Shown here: in pieces, positions 28,827 through 38,753 of the stretch
Numbering within the stretch: position 1 is the stretch's first letter
Layout: each line of letters opens with the position of its first letter
From: Caballeronia sp. INDeC2
GTDB taxonomy: Bacteria > Pseudomonadota > Gammaproteobacteria > Burkholderiales > Burkholderiaceae
DNA: 64,000 bases
Direction: 5' to 3'
Assembly: GCF_023631325.1 (NCBI RefSeq)
Contig: NZ_JALQDG010000017.1
Location: forward strand, 38,234 to 102,233
The notes under the pieces: generated by a model
Seen by the model: only the letters and a program-made list of their open reading frames with translations
Told to the model about the DNA's origin: nothing
Databases searched by the model: none
Made by a program: the position numbers and the translations under genes

Positions 28827-28856
28827 AAAAAGGCCAAGCTTGAGCCTGGCCTTTCT
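28827..28856 (-). terminator. Terminator of the alpha operon after rplQ
   Basis: An 8-bp stem (28829-28836 with 28847-28854), extended by an inner agct/ggct pairing, is followed by five T on the minus strand. It lies 22 bases past the rplQ stop and ends the long ribosomal protein run. Confidence 0.85.
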
Positions 28857-28877
28857 GCGAACAACTGAAAACGGAAT

Positions 28878-29273
28878 TTATTCCGCTTCTTGCACTTCTT
28901 CCGTCTCTTCGACTTCCGGGCGATCCATCAACTGGACCAGCGCCATCGGCGCGTTGTCGCCGACGCGGAAACCGAACTTCAGGATGCTGAGATAGCCGCC
29001 CGGACGGTTCGCGTAGCGCGGGCCGAGGACGTCGAACAGCTTCGCGACGGAATCACGATCGCGCAGGCGATTGAACGCCAGACGGCGGTTCGCGAGCGAA
29101 GGCTTCTTGCCCAGCGTGATGAGGGGCTCGACGACCTTACGCAGTTCCTTGGCCTTCGGCAGCGTCGTCTTGATGACTTCGTGCTCGATGAGCGAATTCG
29201 ACATATTGCGGAGCATTGCCAGACGATGGCTGCTCGTGCGGTTCAGTTTCCGCAGACCATGCTTATGACGCAT
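28878..29273 (-). CDS. rplQ: 50S ribosomal protein L17
   Basis: A 131-residue L17 that sits near the peptide exit tunnel on 23S rRNA. The N-terminal [10 protein letters not shown] and the [12 protein letters not shown] segment are diagnostic. The acidic Glu-rich tail after residue 115 is usual in Burkholderiales. It is the last gene of the alpha operon, 139 bases after rpoA and just before a terminator. Confidence 0.97.
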   Translation of the reverse strand: MRHKHGLRKLNRTSSHRLAMLRNMSNSLIEHEVIKTTLPKAKELRKVVEPLITLGKKPSLANRRLAFNRLRDRDSVAKLFDVLGPRYANRPGGYLSILKFGFRVGDNAPMALVQLMDRPEVEETEEVQEAE

Positions 29274-29412
29274 TTTCAGTTCCTTTAACGAGTTTTGATC
29301 CAGCTCTTCTATTGCGCCCTAAATCAGCGCACGGGCCGGTCGAAAATAACGCAAGACGCGGATTTTAAAGCAGAATCCGCGTCTTTGCAAAGTTGCGCAG
29401 CGACTTCGCCTG

Positions 29413-30390
29413 TTACTTGTCGAGACCAGCCGGCGGCCAGTTTTCGAGCTTCATACCGAGCGTCAGACCGCGCGATGCCAGCACTTCCTTGATTTCGTTC
29501 AGCGACTTGCGGCCCAGGTTCGGCGTCTTCAACAGCTCGTTTTCCGTGCGCTGGATCAGATCGCCGATGTAATAGATGTTCTCGGCCTTCAGACAGTTCG
29601 CGGAACGAACGGTGAGTTCGAGGTCATCCACCGGACGCAGCAGGATCGGATCGATCTGCGGCGCGCGCGACGGCGCTTCCGCTGCCGCTTCAGTGCCCTC
29701 GAGCGCTGCGAACACCGACAACTGATCGACCAGAATACGAGCCGACTGGCGGATCGCTTCTTCCGGCGAAATCACGCCGTTCGTCTCGATGTTCATCACG
29801 AGCTTGTCGAGGTCGGTACGCTGTTCGACACGCGCGCTCTCGACGGCATAGCTCACGCGGCGAACCGGCGAGAACGACGCGTCCAGCACGATACGGCCGA
29901 TGATCTTCGCCGACTCTTCGCCGTAGCGACGCACATTGCCCGGCACGTAGCCGCGTCCCTTTTCGATCTTGATCTGAACGTCGAGCTTGCCGCCCTTCGA
30001 CAGGTGCGCGACCACGTGTTCCGGGTTGATGACCTCGCAGTCGTGCGCGAGTTCGATATCGCCGGCCGTGACGAGACCTTCACCTTCCTTGCGCAGCGTC
30101 ACCGTGACTTCATCACGGTTGTGCAGCTTGAAGACGACGCCCTTCAGGTTCAACAGCAGGTTGACCACATCCTCTTGCACACCATCGAGCGTCGAGTATT
30201 CATGCACGACGCCTGCGATCGTCACTTCGGTCGGCGCGTAGCCGATCATCGACGACAGCAGCACGCGCCGAAGCGCGTTACCCAAGGTGTGGCCATAGCC
30301 GCGTTCGAACGGCTCCATAACCACCTTCGCATGGTTTTCACCAAGCGATTCAACTGCAATGATCTTGGGCTTCAACAAACTGGTTTGCAT
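29413..30390 (-). CDS. rpoA: RNA polymerase alpha subunit
   Basis: A 325-residue alpha subunit. The N-terminal dimerisation and beta/beta' assembly domain spans about 1-230. A flexible linker then joins the C-terminal domain (about 245-325), whose [12 protein letters not shown] helix and [11 protein letters not shown] segment bind UP-element DNA and activators. It is preceded by a 134-base gap with a nested inverted repeat. Confidence 0.97.
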   Translation of the reverse strand: MQTSLLKPKIIAVESLGENHAKVVMEPFERGYGHTLGNALRRVLLSSMIGYAPTEVTIAGVVHEYSTLDGVQEDVVNLLLNLKGVVFKLHNRDEVTVTLRKEGEGLVTAGDIELAHDCEVINPEHVVAHLSKGGKLDVQIKIEKGRGYVPGNVRRYGEESAKIIGRIVLDASFSPVRRVSYAVESARVEQRTDLDKLVMNIETNGVISPEEAIRQSARILVDQLSVFAALEGTEAAAEAPSRAPQIDPILLRPVDDLELTVRSANCLKAENIYYIGDLIQRTENELLKTPNLGRKSLNEIKEVLASRGLTLGMKLENWPPAGLDK

Positions 30391-30409
30391 AGGTTTTCCT
30401 TTTCAATAC

Positions 30410-30468
30410 CCTCGGCTCGTTACACCGATAAGGCTGACCGGTAACAACCTGAAAATAAACAGCCGAGG
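30410..30468. promoter_or_regulatory. Nested inverted repeat upstream of rpoA
   Basis: An outer perfect 8-bp arm pair (30410-30417 with 30461-30468) encloses an inner stem of gttac plus ccg (30419-30427) with cggtaac (30439-30445). In the mRNA this would be a branched or stacked hairpin ending about 20 bases before the rpoA start. There is no T-run, so it is not a simple terminator; a protein-binding or processing site is inference. Confidence 0.5.
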
Positions 30469-30524
30469 CCACCCCTTGCCACGAGCAATCAGGCTCCCCG
30501 GCTGTCAATCCATTACCGCCGCGA

Positions 30525-31148
30525 TTAACGCGAATACAATTCGACGATCAGGCTTTCGTTGATGTCGCCAGCGATATCGCTACGCTCCGGCATCGACTTG
30601 AACGTGCCTTCGAACTTCTTCGCGTCGACCGACACCCAGCTCGGCATTCCGCCTTGCTCGGCCAGCGACAGGGCTTCGACGATACGGGCCTGCTTGCGCG
30701 ACTGCTCGCGCACGGACACGACATCGCCCGCTTTCACTTGCATCGACGGGATGTTCACGACTTGGCCGTTCACCACGATCGACTTGTGGCTCACGAGCTG
30801 GCGCGCTTCGGCGCGCGTCGAGCCGAAGCCCATGCGATATACGACGTTGTCGAGACGCGACTCGAGCAACTGCAGCAGGTTTTCGCCCGTCGGACCCTTG
30901 CGGCGATCGGCTTCAGCGAAGTAGCGGCGGAACTGACGCTCCAGAACGCCGTAGATACGCTTCACTTTCTGCTTTTCGCGCAACTGGGTGCCGTAGTCGG
31001 ACGTACGCGCGCCCGAGGTGCGGCCGTGTTGGCCGGGCTTGCTGTCGAGCTTGCACTTGTCGGCGAGGGAGCGGCGTGCGCTCTTCAGGAACAGATCAGT
31101 GCCTTCACGGCGGGACAGCTTTGCTTTGGGACCGGTATAGCGTGCCAC
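30525..31148 (-). CDS. rpsD: 30S ribosomal protein S4
   Basis: A 207-residue primary 16S rRNA-binding protein that nucleates 30S assembly and in many bacteria represses its own operon. It begins Met-Ala-Arg-Tyr-Thr-Gly-Pro-Lys. The S4 RNA-binding domain lies at about 95-160 ([11 protein letters not shown]). It lies 151 bases after rpsK, a gap wide enough for regulatory RNA, though none could be recognised. Confidence 0.97.
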   Translation of the reverse strand: MARYTGPKAKLSRREGTDLFLKSARRSLADKCKLDSKPGQHGRTSGARTSDYGTQLREKQKVKRIYGVLERQFRRYFAEADRRKGPTGENLLQLLESRLDNVVYRMGFGSTRAEARQLVSHKSIVVNGQVVNIPSMQVKAGDVVSVREQSRKQARIVEALSLAEQGGMPSWVSVDAKKFEGTFKSMPERSDIAGDINESLIVELYSR

Positions 31149-31299
31149 TTTGCATCCTTAAATATTGATCACGCACACTTTCGTCTGCGCTAGTCCGAAC
31201 CCCTTGGGTCGAACGGTGGGCTTAGTCAAAACTTCATAACGCACGAAACCCGCCGATACTTGCGCATCGACAGGAAACATGCGGTCGCGTCGTCGGACT

Positions 31300-31704
31300 T
31301 TAGATACGACGGCGCTTCGGCGGACGGCAGCCGTTGTGCGGGACCGGCGTCACGTCGGAGATCGCGGTGATCTTGATACCAAGACCATGCAGCGCGCGCA
31401 CCGCCGATTCACGGCCAGGGCCGGGGCCCTTGATCCGCACTTCGAGGTTCTTCACGCCGTATTCCAATGCCACGCGGCCAGCCGATTCGGCTGCGACCTG
31501 AGCTGCAAACGGCGTCGACTTACGCGAGCCCTTGAAGCCCTGACCACCCGAGGTCGCCCATGCCAGCGCGTTACCTTGACGGTCAGTGATCGTGATAATG
31601 GTGTTGTTGAACGACGCGTGAACGTGAACCACGCCCTCGGCGACGTTCTTCTTGACCTTCTTGCGAACGCGTTGCGCCGCGGAGTTGTTCGAAGCCTTAG
31701 CCAT
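31300..31704 (-). CDS. rpsK: 30S ribosomal protein S11
   Basis: A 134-residue S11 of the 30S platform, contacting the mRNA near the Shine-Dalgarno helix. Diagnostic stretches are [10 protein letters not shown] and the basic C-terminus Asn-Gly-Cys-Arg-Pro-Pro-Lys-Arg-Arg. It starts 28 bases after rpsM. Confidence 0.97.
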   Translation of the reverse strand: MAKASNNSAAQRVRKKVKKNVAEGVVHVHASFNNTIITITDRQGNALAWATSGGQGFKGSRKSTPFAAQVAAESAGRVALEYGVKNLEVRIKGPGPGRESAVRALHGLGIKITAISDVTPVPHNGCRPPKRRRI

Positions 31705-31732
31705 TACGTTTTCCTGTAACTGTCAGTTCCGC

Positions 31733-32098
31733 TTACTTCTTCAGCGATTGCGCTGCACGACGCGGACCCTTGCGGGTACGTGCATTCGTGCGCGTACGCT
31801 GGCCACGCAGGGGCAGACCCTTGCGATGGCGCATGCCGCGGTAGCAACCCAAGTCCATCAGGCGCTTGATATTCATCGTCACTTCACGGCGCAGGTCGCC
31901 TTCGACGATGAACTTGCCCACTTCGTCACGCAGCTTTTCGAGGTCTGCGTCAGTGAGGTCCTTGACCTTCTTCGAAAATTCCACACCAGCTGCCGTGCAA
32001 ATGCCGCGGGAACGCGTGCGACCGATGCCGAAGATTGCCGTCAGGCCGATCTCGGTATGCTGGTGATTCGGGATGTTAACCCCTGCGATACGAGCCAT
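31733..32098 (-). CDS. rpsM: 30S ribosomal protein S13
   Basis: A 121-residue S13 of the 30S head, which bridges to 50S and touches P-site tRNA through its basic C-terminal tail. It starts [10 protein letters not shown] and contains [13 protein letters not shown]. It is the first gene of the alpha set, 41 bases after rpmJ. Confidence 0.97.
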   Translation of the reverse strand: MARIAGVNIPNHQHTEIGLTAIFGIGRTRSRGICTAAGVEFSKKVKDLTDADLEKLRDEVGKFIVEGDLRREVTMNIKRLMDLGCYRGMRHRKGLPLRGQRTRTNARTRKGPRRAAQSLKK

Positions 32099-32139
32099 TG
32101 TTTTTCCTCAAACAAAAAGCGCAAGCAAAAGCGCGGCGT

Positions 32140-32256
32140 TCAGCCTTGACGCTGTTTGTGGCGCGGATCAGAGCTGCAAATCACGCGCACAACGCCCTTG
32201 CGCTTGATGATCTTGCAATTGCGGCAAATGCGCTTAACCGATGCCATCACTTTCAT
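32140..32256 (-). CDS. rpmJ: 50S ribosomal protein L36 (zinc-binding form)
   Basis: A 38-residue protein. It reads [14 protein letters not shown] and ends His-Lys-Gln-Arg-Gln-Gly. Cys11, Cys14, Cys27 and His33 make the zinc ribbon, so this is the C-plus form. It lies between infA (20 bases) and rpsM (41 bases), the usual place. Confidence 0.95.
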
Positions 32257-32276
32257 GATATTACCCTTTTTTCAAA

Positions 32277-32495
32277 TCACTTCGCCCGGAACACGATCCG
32301 CGCACGAGACAGATCGTAAGGCGTCAATTCAACCGTAACCTTGTCGCCCGGCAGGATGCGGATGTAGTGCATCCGCATCTTTCCGGAAATATGTCCCAGG
32401 ACGACATGGCCATTTTCCAATTTCACCCGGAAAGTAGCGTTGGGAAGGTTTTCGATGACCTCACCCTGCATCTGGATAACATCGTCTTTGGCCAT
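32277..32495 (-). CDS. infA: Translation initiation factor IF-1
   Basis: A 72-residue OB-fold factor that binds the 30S A site during initiation together with IF-2 and IF-3. The S1-like strands include [12 protein letters not shown] and His-Ile-Ser-Gly-Lys-Met-Arg. It lies eight bases after secY. Its position between secY and rpmJ is the common arrangement outside the enterics. Confidence 0.96.
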   Translation of the reverse strand: MAKDDVIQMQGEVIENLPNATFRVKLENGHVVLGHISGKMRMHYIRILPGDKVTVELTPYDLSRARIVFRAK

Positions 32496-32503
32496 AGTCC
32501 TTA

Positions 32504-33850
32504 TTAACGCATCGGGACGTTGCCACCCTTGAAGTTTGCCTTCTTGAGCAGCGATTCATATTGTTGCGACATAACGTACGACTGCACCTGAGCCATGAAG
32601 TCCATCGTGACGACGACAATGATCAGCAGCGACGTTCCACCAAAATAAAACGGCACGTTCCAGCGCAACACCAGAAACTCAGGCAGCAGGCACACAAATA
32701 CGATGTAGATCGCACCAGCCAGCGTCAGACGCGTGAGGATGCGGTCGATATACCGTGCAGTCTGATCGCCCGGGCGAATACCCGGAACGAAAGCACCGCT
32801 CTTCTTCAAGTTGTCGGCTGTTTCCCGGCTGTTGAACACCAGTGCGGTGTAGAAGAAGCAGAAGAAAACGATCGCCAACGCATACAGCAGCACGTACACG
32901 GGTTGACCTGGCTTCAGCGCCTCGGCCACGTTGTGCAGCGTGTTTGCGAACCAGTTGGTGCGCGTACCCGAACTGAACCAGTTCAGGATGGTTGCCGGGA
33001 AGAGAATGATCGACGACGCAAAGATCGGCGGAATCACACCCGACATGTTCAACTTCAGCGGCAGATGAGACGACTGTCCGCCGTAAATCTTGTTACCGAC
33101 CTGGCGCTTCGCGTAGTTCACGAGGATCTTGCGCTGACCGCGTTCGATGAACACGACCAGATACGTGACCGCCGCGATCAACACGACGATGATGATCGCC
33201 GAGATGATGCTCATCGAACCGGTGCGAACCAGCTCAAACAGACCACCGATTGCGTTCGGGAAACCCGCCGCGATACCACCGAAGATGATGATCGAGATGC
33301 CGTTGCCGAGACCGCGCTCCGTGATCTGCTCACCGAGCCACATCAGGAACATCGTGCCCGTCACCAGCGTGACGACCGTCGTCAGCCGGAACACCATGCC
33401 GGGATCCAGTACCAGAGCCGGCTGATTTTCCAGCGCGACCGCGATACCGAACGCCTGGAAGGTCGCCAGAACCACCGTGAAGATACGCGTGTACTGCGTG
33501 ATCTTCCGTTGTCCCGCCTGCCCTTCCTTCTTCAACGCCTCCATCTGCGGCGATACGATCGACAGCAACTGCATGATGATCGACGCCGAGATGTAGGGCA
33601 TGATGCCCAGCGCAAAGATCGTGAATCGCGACAGCGCGCCACCCGAGAACATGTTGAACATGCCCAGGATGCCGCCTGACTGGCTTTGGAACAGCTTGGC
33701 CAGTTGATCCGGATCGATGCCGGGTACCGGAATATGCGCACCAATGCGGTAGACGATCAGCGCCAGCAGCAGAAACACTGCACGCCGGCGAAGATCGCCG
33801 AATTTCGCCGCGCTTCGACCGGTTTTTGCGAGACTCGGGCTGTTAGCCAA
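32504..33850 (-). CDS. secY: Sec translocon subunit SecY
   Basis: A 448-residue inner membrane channel with about ten transmembrane segments. The SecY signature [10 protein letters not shown] is near residue 82. The cytoplasmic loops with conserved arginines that bind SecA and ribosomes include Arg-Pro-Gly-Asp-Gln-Thr-Ala near 356. Its partner secE lies about 29 kb away in this window. It follows rplO by 41 bases. Confidence 0.97.
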   Translation of the reverse strand: MANSPSLAKTGRSAAKFGDLRRRAVFLLLALIVYRIGAHIPVPGIDPDQLAKLFQSQSGGILGMFNMFSGGALSRFTIFALGIMPYISASIIMQLLSIVSPQMEALKKEGQAGQRKITQYTRIFTVVLATFQAFGIAVALENQPALVLDPGMVFRLTTVVTLVTGTMFLMWLGEQITERGLGNGISIIIFGGIAAGFPNAIGGLFELVRTGSMSIISAIIIVVLIAAVTYLVVFIERGQRKILVNYAKRQVGNKIYGGQSSHLPLKLNMSGVIPPIFASSIILFPATILNWFSSGTRTNWFANTLHNVAEALKPGQPVYVLLYALAIVFFCFFYTALVFNSRETADNLKKSGAFVPGIRPGDQTARYIDRILTRLTLAGAIYIVFVCLLPEFLVLRWNVPFYFGGTSLLIIVVVTMDFMAQVQSYVMSQQYESLLKKANFKGGNVPMR

Positions 33851-33891
33851 GTACCTTCTCCGATGCTAGTGCTAGTAACGGCGAAAGCGCG

Positions 33892-34332
33892 TTACTCGGC
33901 GAGCGAGCCGCCAGCGGCTTCGATTGCCTCACGGGCGCCTTTCGTTGCCGTCAGGCCCTTCACCGTGACCTTGCGCGTGATCTCGCCGGTCTTGATGATC
34001 TTCGCGCTCTTGATGAGCTCGCCGACCAGACCCGCTTGCTTCAGCGCCAACAGATCGATTTCGTCGACCGGCAGCTTCTCCAGATCAGAGAGACGCACTT
34101 CACCGACGAATTCCTTCGTCAGCGAGGTGAAGCCACGCTTCGGCAGACGACGCTGCAGAGGCATCTGACCGCCTTCGAAGCCGACCTTGTGAAAGCCGCC
34201 CGAACGCGATTTCTGACCCTTATGGCCGCGGCCAGCGGTCTTGCCGAGGCCCGAACCAATACCGCGACCGACGCGACGCTTAGCGTGCTTCGCGCCTTCT
34301 GCCGGCTTCAGGTTATTCAATTCCATGTTCAA
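33892..34332 (-). CDS. rplO: 50S ribosomal protein L15
   Basis: A 146-residue L15. The long basic Gly/Lys/Arg-rich N-terminal extension (Arg-Val-Gly-Arg-Gly-Ile-Gly-Ser-Gly and Gly-Arg-Gly-His-Lys-Gly-Gln) threads into 23S rRNA, and the globular C-terminal part has Leu-Thr-Ala-Thr-Lys-Gly-Ala. It follows rpmD by 25 bases. Confidence 0.97.
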   Translation of the reverse strand: MNMELNNLKPAEGAKHAKRRVGRGIGSGLGKTAGRGHKGQKSRSGGFHKVGFEGGQMPLQRRLPKRGFTSLTKEFVGEVRLSDLEKLPVDEIDLLALKQAGLVGELIKSAKIIKTGEITRKVTVKGLTATKGAREAIEAAGGSLAE

Positions 34333-34357
34333 CTCCTTGGATCCTAGGGTCAGCCGC

Positions 34358-34540
34358 TTAGCCGATGACCTTAACGAGGTACGAAACCTTGTTGATCATC
34401 CCGCGCACTGCCGGCGTGTCCTGCAGCTCGGAGACCGAGTTGAGGCGACGCAGGCCGAGGCCACGCACCGTCGCGCGGTGCGTTTCGCGGGTCCCGATCA
34501 GGCTCTTGACGAGCTGAACCTTGACAGTTTTTTCAGACAT
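34358..34540 (-). CDS. rpmD: 50S ribosomal protein L30
   Basis: A 60-residue L30. The start is the ATG at 34540, 10 bases after the rpsE stop; the same frame is open further upstream but only inside rpsE. It contains Leu-Val-Lys-Ser-Leu-Ile-Gly-Thr and the loop [10 protein letters not shown], typical of L30. Confidence 0.96.
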   Translation of the reverse strand: MSEKTVKVQLVKSLIGTRETHRATVRGLGLRRLNSVSELQDTPAVRGMINKVSYLVKVIG

Positions 34541-34550
34541 GGTGACCACC

Positions 34551-35069
34551 TTAGCCCAGAATGTCTTCGACGGACTTACCACGCTTCGCCGCGATGTCGG
34601 CCGGGGTCGACTGCTTGCGCAGGCCGTCCAGCGTTGCACGAACGAGGTTGTACGGGTTCGTCGAACCGTGGCTCTTGGCCACAACGTTTTGCACGCCCAT
34701 CACGTCGAACACTGCGCGCATCGGGCCGCCAGCGATCACGCCGGTACCATCCTTCGCCGGAGCGAGGAGAACCGCCGATGCGCCATGCTTTCCGTGCACT
34801 TCATGTTGCAGCGTGCCGTTCTTCAGGGGCACCTTGAACATGTTGCGGCGGGCCTGTTCCATTGCCTTTTGAACGGCAACCGGAACTTCCTTGGCCTTGC
34901 CCTTGCCCATGCCGATCCGGCCGTCGCCGTCGCCAACCACGGTCAGTGCGGCGAAGCCGAGAATACGGCCACCCTTCACGACCTTGGTCACGCGGTTGAC
35001 CGAAATCATCTTTTCGCGCAGGCCGTCGTCGCGTTCGTCAGCCTGAACTTTCGCTTGCATCTTTGCCAT
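34551..35069 (-). CDS. rpsE: 30S ribosomal protein S5
   Basis: A 172-residue S5 that affects decoding accuracy and mRNA unwinding at the entry site. The Lys-Val-Val-Lys-Gly-Gly-Arg loop near residue 30 and Gly-Lys-Gly-Lys-Ala-Lys-Glu-Val-Pro near 57 are family marks. A 15-residue N-terminal extension rich in Lys and Asp precedes the core. It follows rplR by 14 bases. Confidence 0.97.
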   Translation of the reverse strand: MAKMQAKVQADERDDGLREKMISVNRVTKVVKGGRILGFAALTVVGDGDGRIGMGKGKAKEVPVAVQKAMEQARRNMFKVPLKNGTLQHEVHGKHGASAVLLAPAKDGTGVIAGGPMRAVFDVMGVQNVVAKSHGSTNPYNLVRATLDGLRKQSTPADIAAKRGKSVEDILG

Positions 35070-35083
35070 GACGAATTCTTCCC

Positions 35084-35449
35084 TTAGAACTTGAGCCCGG
35101 CTTCACGCGCCGCATCAGCCAGCGCCTTCACGCGGCCGTGGTAGCGGAAACCCGAGCGGTCAAAGGCGACGGATTCGATGCCGGCAGCCTTGGCCTTTTC
35201 GGCGATACGCTTGCCGATCAGGGTCGCAGCGTTGACGTTGCCGCCCTTGCCCGACTTGTCGGCGAGTTCAGCGCGCACTTCAGCTTCGAGCGTCGAGGCG
35301 CTTGCCACGACCTTCGTACCGCATGCCGAGAACACTTGCGCGTAGATATGCGTATTCGTGCGATGCACGGCCAGACGCGGAACCTGCAGCTCAGCGATCT
35401 TGATACGCGTCTGACGAGCGCGGCGCAGGCGAGATTGAGTCTTATCCAT
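35084..35449 (-). CDS. rplR: 50S ribosomal protein L18
   Basis: A 121-residue 5S rRNA-binding protein. The basic N-terminus (Arg-Leu-Arg-Arg-Ala-Arg-Gln-Thr-Arg) is followed by the core, and the end is [16 protein letters not shown], typical of L18. With L5 and L25-type proteins it builds the central protuberance. It lies 12 bases after rplF. Confidence 0.97.
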   Translation of the reverse strand: MDKTQSRLRRARQTRIKIAELQVPRLAVHRTNTHIYAQVFSACGTKVVASASTLEAEVRAELADKSGKGGNVNAATLIGKRIAEKAKAAGIESVAFDRSGFRYHGRVKALADAAREAGLKF

Positions 35450-35461
35450 GATTGCGCACCC

Positions 35462-35995
35462 TTACTTCTTCTTCGTTTCTTTGAGGATCACGACCTCGTC
35501 GGAATAGCGCACACCCTTGCCCTTGTAGGGCTCCGGCGGGCGATAGCCGCGCACTTCTGCTGCGGTCTGTCCGACTTTCTGCTTGTCGATCCCCTTGATC
35601 ACGATTTCGGTCTGCGACGGGGTTTCAGCCTTGACGCCTTCCGGCATCTGGTGCACCACGGGGTGCGAGAAACCCAGCGACAGATTCAGCTTGTCGCCTT
35701 GCGCTTGCGCACGATAACCGACGCCAACCAGCGTCAGCTTGCGCTCGAAACCCTTGGTGACGCCGTGCACCATGTTCGCCACCAGGGCGCGCATCGTGCC
35801 AGACATCGCGTTCGCTTCACGACTTTCGTCGGCCGGCGCGAGCTTCAACGTGCCGTTGTCGTTCGTCACGCTCACCAGCTTGTTGGCCGGTTGCGAGATC
35901 GTGCCGAGCGGGCCCTTAACGGTGATGACGTCGCCCTTGATGGCCACTTCCGCGCCTTGCGGCAGCGGGATCGGGCTTTTACCTACTCGAGACAT
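35462..35995 (-). CDS. rplF: 50S ribosomal protein L6
   Basis: A 177-residue two-domain L6 at the base of the L7/L12 stalk near the sarcin-ricin loop. It starts Met-Ser-Arg-Val-Gly-Lys-Ser-Pro-Ile. The signature [10 protein letters not shown]-type stretch (here [10 protein letters not shown]) lies near 151-160. It follows rpsH by 18 bases. Confidence 0.97.
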   Translation of the reverse strand: MSRVGKSPIPLPQGAEVAIKGDVITVKGPLGTISQPANKLVSVTNDNGTLKLAPADESREANAMSGTMRALVANMVHGVTKGFERKLTLVGVGYRAQAQGDKLNLSLGFSHPVVHQMPEGVKAETPSQTEIVIKGIDKQKVGQTAAEVRGYRPPEPYKGKGVRYSDEVVILKETKKK

Positions 35996-36013
35996 GTTTC
36001 TTCTCCTTAGGCG

Positions 36014-36409
36014 TTAAGCGACGTAGCAGATGACTTCGCCGCCGACGCCGTTCTGGCGCGCCTTCCGGTCGGTCATCACACCCTTCGGCGTCGATACGAT
36101 GGCAACGCCCAAGCCGTTCATGACCTGCGGAATGTCGTTGCGACCGCGGTACACGCGCAGACCAGGCTTCGAGACGCGCTCGAGGCGCTCGATCACCGGA
36201 CGGCCAGCGTAGTACTTCAACGCGATGTTCAATTCGATCTTCGCGCCTTCAGCCTTCACTGCGAAGTCGTCGATATAACCTTCGTCCTTCAAAACCTGCG
36301 CAATCGCAACCTTGACTTTTGACGAGGGCATAGTCACCGAAACCTTCTCGACCATCTGCGCATTGCGGATGCGAGTCAGCATATCGGCGATAGGATCACT
36401 CATGCTCAT
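36014..36409 (-). CDS. rpsH: 30S ribosomal protein S8
   Basis: A 131-residue S8 that binds the central 16S domain; in E. coli it is the translational repressor of the spc operon. It contains [12 protein letters not shown] and ends Gly-Gly-Glu-Val-Ile-Cys-Tyr-Val. I use the first ATG (36409) because GGAG is eight bases upstream; a second ATG two codons later is possible. It lies 14 bases after rpsN. Confidence 0.97.
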   Translation of the reverse strand: MSMSDPIADMLTRIRNAQMVEKVSVTMPSSKVKVAIAQVLKDEGYIDDFAVKAEGAKIELNIALKYYAGRPVIERLERVSKPGLRVYRGRNDIPQVMNGLGVAIVSTPKGVMTDRKARQNGVGGEVICYVA

Positions 36410-36423
36410 TTATGTTTCTCCTA

Positions 36424-36729
36424 TTACCAGCTCGCCTTGGTCAGGCCAGGGATTTCGCCGCGGAAAGCGATTTCACGAATCTTGCCGCGTGCGAGTCCGA
36501 ACTTACGGAACGTGCCACGCGGGCGACCCGTGATCGCGCAGCGGTTACGCTTGCGAGTGGGGTTCGAGTTACGCGGCAGTTGTTGCAGCGCCAGACGCGC
36601 GAAGTAACGCTCTTCGTCCGACTTGCTTGCGTCATCGATCACAGCCTTCAGCTCAGCACGCTTCGGAGCGTACTTGGCTGCCAGGCGCGCGCGCTTCTTT
36701 TCACGTTCGATCAGTGCCAGTTTAGCCAC
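36424..36729 (-). CDS. rpsN: 30S ribosomal protein S14 (zinc-independent form)
   Basis: A 101-residue S14 of the 30S head. It has the long C-minus form: the paired Cys-X-X-Cys zinc motifs of the short paralog are absent, and the conserved end [13 protein letters not shown] is present. It follows rplE by seven bases. Confidence 0.97.
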   Translation of the reverse strand: MAKLALIEREKKRARLAAKYAPKRAELKAVIDDASKSDEERYFARLALQQLPRNSNPTRKRNRCAITGRPRGTFRKFGLARGKIREIAFRGEIPGLTKASW

Positions 36730-36736
36730 GGTAACC

Positions 36737-37276
36737 TCAGTTTCTGAACGGGAACTTGAAGCCGGCGAGCAGCGCCTTTGCTTCGTCGTCAGTCTTCGCG
36801 GTGGTCGTGATGCTGATGTTCAGCCCACGCAGCGCGTCGATCTTGTCGTAGTCGATTTCGGGGAAAATGATCTGCTCTTTCACACCGATGTTGTAGTTGC
36901 CACGACCGTCGAATGCACGGCCCGACACGCCACGGAAGTCACGCACACGCGGGAGCGCAACCGTCACGAAACGATCGAGGAATTCGTACATCGCTTGGCC
37001 GCGCAGCGTGACCATCGCGCCGATCGGGTAGCCCTGACGAATCTTGAAGCCTGCGATTGCCTTGCGCGCCTTCGTGATAACCGGCTTCTGGCCAGCGATC
37101 TTCGTCAGGTCGCCCACGGCGTTTTCGATGATCTTCTTGTCGGCGACGGCTTCGCCAAGACCCATGTTCAGGGTGATCTTGGTGATGCGCGGCACTTCCA
37201 TGACAGACTTGTAGCCGAACTTTTCGACGAGTTGCGGCACAACCTTTTCTTTGTAAATCTCTTGCAGACGAGCCAT
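36737..37276 (-). CDS. rplE: 50S ribosomal protein L5
   Basis: A 179-residue 5S rRNA-binding protein that contacts P-site tRNA from the central protuberance. Marks include Leu-Asn-Met-Gly-Leu-Gly-Glu-Ala and Phe-Pro-Glu-Ile-Asp-Tyr-Asp. In E. coli the S8 operator overlaps the start of this gene; I could not confirm it here. It follows rplX by 14 bases. Confidence 0.97.
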   Translation of the reverse strand: MARLQEIYKEKVVPQLVEKFGYKSVMEVPRITKITLNMGLGEAVADKKIIENAVGDLTKIAGQKPVITKARKAIAGFKIRQGYPIGAMVTLRGQAMYEFLDRFVTVALPRVRDFRGVSGRAFDGRGNYNIGVKEQIIFPEIDYDKIDALRGLNISITTTAKTDDEAKALLAGFKFPFRN

Positions 37277-37290
37277 TTTTTAACTCCGCG

Positions 37291-37599
37291 TCAGGCGTTG
37301 AGCGTGGCGCCGGTCGACTTCAAGAAGCGAACCTTCTTTCCGTCTTCGACCTTGATGCCCACACGCGATGCCTTGCCATCCGCGTCGACCAATGCGACGT
37401 TCGAAATATGCAGCGGCATCGTTTTGGCTTCCACACCGCCCGTCGTACCCTTCATCGGGTTCGGCTTCACGTGCTTCTTGACGAGGTTGATGCCCTCGAC
37501 TGTGACACGGTCTTCCGCAACGGCCAGCACGGTGCCGCGCTTGCCCTTGTCCTTGCCGGTGATGACGATGACTTCGTCACCCTTGCGAATCTTGTTCAT
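37291..37599 (-). CDS. rplX: 50S ribosomal protein L24
   Basis: A 102-residue L24, an assembly initiator beside the exit tunnel. The KOW motif appears as [16 protein letters not shown] at about 7-22. It lies nine bases after rplN. Confidence 0.97.
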   Translation of the reverse strand: MNKIRKGDEVIVITGKDKGKRGTVLAVAEDRVTVEGINLVKKHVKPNPMKGTTGGVEAKTMPLHISNVALVDADGKASRVGIKVEDGKKVRFLKSTGATLNA

Positions 37600-37608
37600 C
37601 GCGACTCC

Positions 37609-37977
37609 TTACAGCACTTCCGGCGCGAGCGAAACGATCTTCATGAATCGTTCGCTACGCAGTTCACGCGTAACCGGCCCGAAAATACGCGTGCCGATCG
37701 GCTCGAGCTTCGTATTCAACAGAACGGCGGCATTGCCGTCGAACTTGATGAGCGAGCCATCCTGGCGACGCACGCCCTTGGCCGTACGAACGACCACGGC
37801 GTTATAGATTTCGCCCTTTTTCACGCGTCCGCGCGGCGTCGCTTCCTTGACGGTCACCTTGATGATGTCGCCAATGCTAGCGTAACGACGCTTCGAACCG
37901 CCGAGCACCTTGATGCACATGACTTCACGCGCACCCGTGTTGTCGGCCACTTCAAGCCGAGTTTCGGTCTGGATCAT
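37609..37977 (-). CDS. rplN: 50S ribosomal protein L14
   Basis: A 122-residue L14 that forms an intersubunit bridge. It starts Met-Ile-Gln-Thr-Glu-Thr-Arg-Leu and includes [12 protein letters not shown]. It is the first gene of the spc set and sits 302 bases after rpsQ. That gap contains a promoter, so spc genes can be transcribed apart from S10 genes. Confidence 0.97.
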   Translation of the reverse strand: MIQTETRLEVADNTGAREVMCIKVLGGSKRRYASIGDIIKVTVKEATPRGRVKKGEIYNAVVVRTAKGVRRQDGSLIKFDGNAAVLLNTKLEPIGTRIFGPVTRELRSERFMKIVSLAPEVL

Positions 37978-38279
37978 GGTTTATCTTTCCCAACTTAATC
38001 CGGTCGCGCCACCATGGCACAGCCGGTCAGTCTTGGTCCCGTCAGCCAACTGGCTGCTTGGGTTAGAACAGGCAGCGAGGGCAGACGAAACCCGCCATCG
38101 CAATCCGGTGAATCTGTCGATTCAGGCTGGCGCCCGAACCGGCTTCCCCCACCAGTTTCGCCCGCGACGGGGCTCCCACAAAGAGGGAAGACCGAGATTA
38201 TAACAAATAATCCCGGTCTTGCAAGCGAAACTTACTGCGACACGATGTACTACTGCATCGCGGTACTACTACTTCGGCT
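37978..38279. other. rpsQ-rplN intergenic region (spc leader)
   Basis: This 302-base gap splits the S10 and spc sets. Its rpsQ-proximal 80 bases hold a promoter within an inverted repeat (38190-38224). The remaining roughly 210 bases form a long rplN leader in which I find no further clear element. Short open frames on the plus strand here have no family likeness. Confidence 0.6.
38190..38224 (-). promoter_or_regulatory. Promoter of the spc gene set (rplN), within an inverted repeat
   Basis: On the minus strand TTGCAA (38224-38219) and TATAAT (38202-38197) are 16 bases apart. The region also forms an imperfect palindrome (aagaccg/cggtctt with inner attat/ataat), so the -10 lies in one arm. 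The implied leader to rplN is about 210 nt. Confidence 0.75.
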
Positions 38280-38552
38280 TTAGATCACGCGAGCCGCTTC
38301 AACCAGCTTCGACACAACCCAAGCCTTCGTCTTCGAAATCGGACGGGTTTCCTGGATTTCGACGAGATCGCCTTCGTTGTACGTGTTCGCGTCATCATGC
38401 GCGTGGTACTTCTTGGAACGCACGACGTACTTGCCGTAGATCGGATGCTTCACGCGGTGCTCGACCAGAACGGTGACCGTCTTGTCCATCTTGTTGCTGA
38501 CGACCTTGCCGACCAGCGTCCGCTTGAGCGAGGTTTTTACGCTATCGTTCAT
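38280..38552 (-). CDS. rpsQ: 30S ribosomal protein S17
   Basis: A 90-residue OB-fold S17, an early 16S rRNA binder. Marks are [11 protein letters not shown] and Glu-Thr-Arg-Pro-Ile-Ser-Lys-Thr-Lys. Its start overlaps the rpmC stop (ATGA). It is the last gene of the S10 set. Confidence 0.97.
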   Translation of the reverse strand: MNDSVKTSLKRTLVGKVVSNKMDKTVTVLVEHRVKHPIYGKYVVRSKKYHAHDDANTYNEGDLVEIQETRPISKTKAWVVSKLVEAARVI

Positions 38553-38743
38553 TTCTGGTTCGCCTTCTCAGTCAGGACGGTGCGCACACGTGCGATGTCG
38601 CGACGGACCTTCTTCAGCTGGCTCGTGTTCGTGAGCTGCTGGGTCGCGAGTTGCATACGCAGGCCGAATTGCGCCTTCAGCAGGTCCGACAGCTCTTTGT
38701 TGAGCGCGGCCTGGTCTTTCTGGTGAAGTTCAGATGCCTTCAT
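38549..38743 (-). CDS. rpmC: 50S ribosomal protein L29
   Basis: A 64-residue helical hairpin protein at the exit tunnel. It contains [12 protein letters not shown] and Lys-Val-Arg-Arg-Asp-Ile-Ala-Arg. Two ATGs are adjacent; GGAG lies seven bases before the second (38743) but only four before the first, so I use the second. It follows rplP by 10 bases and overlaps rpsQ by four. Confidence 0.96.
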   Translation of the reverse strand: MKASELHQKDQAALNKELSDLLKAQFGLRMQLATQQLTNTSQLKKVRRDIARVRTVLTEKANQK

Positions 38744-38753
38744 CATTTACTCC

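Noticed and set aside
30503..30508. Consensus TTGACA on the minus strand upstream of rpoA
   Set aside because: No acceptable -10 is found 16-18 bases downstream, so it is not supported as a promoter.
38014..38283. Small plus-strand open frame in the rpsQ-rplN gap
   Set aside because: It lacks a Shine-Dalgarno and family likeness. Its Leu/Tyr-rich end is only the reverse reading of the promoter and rpsQ 3' end.
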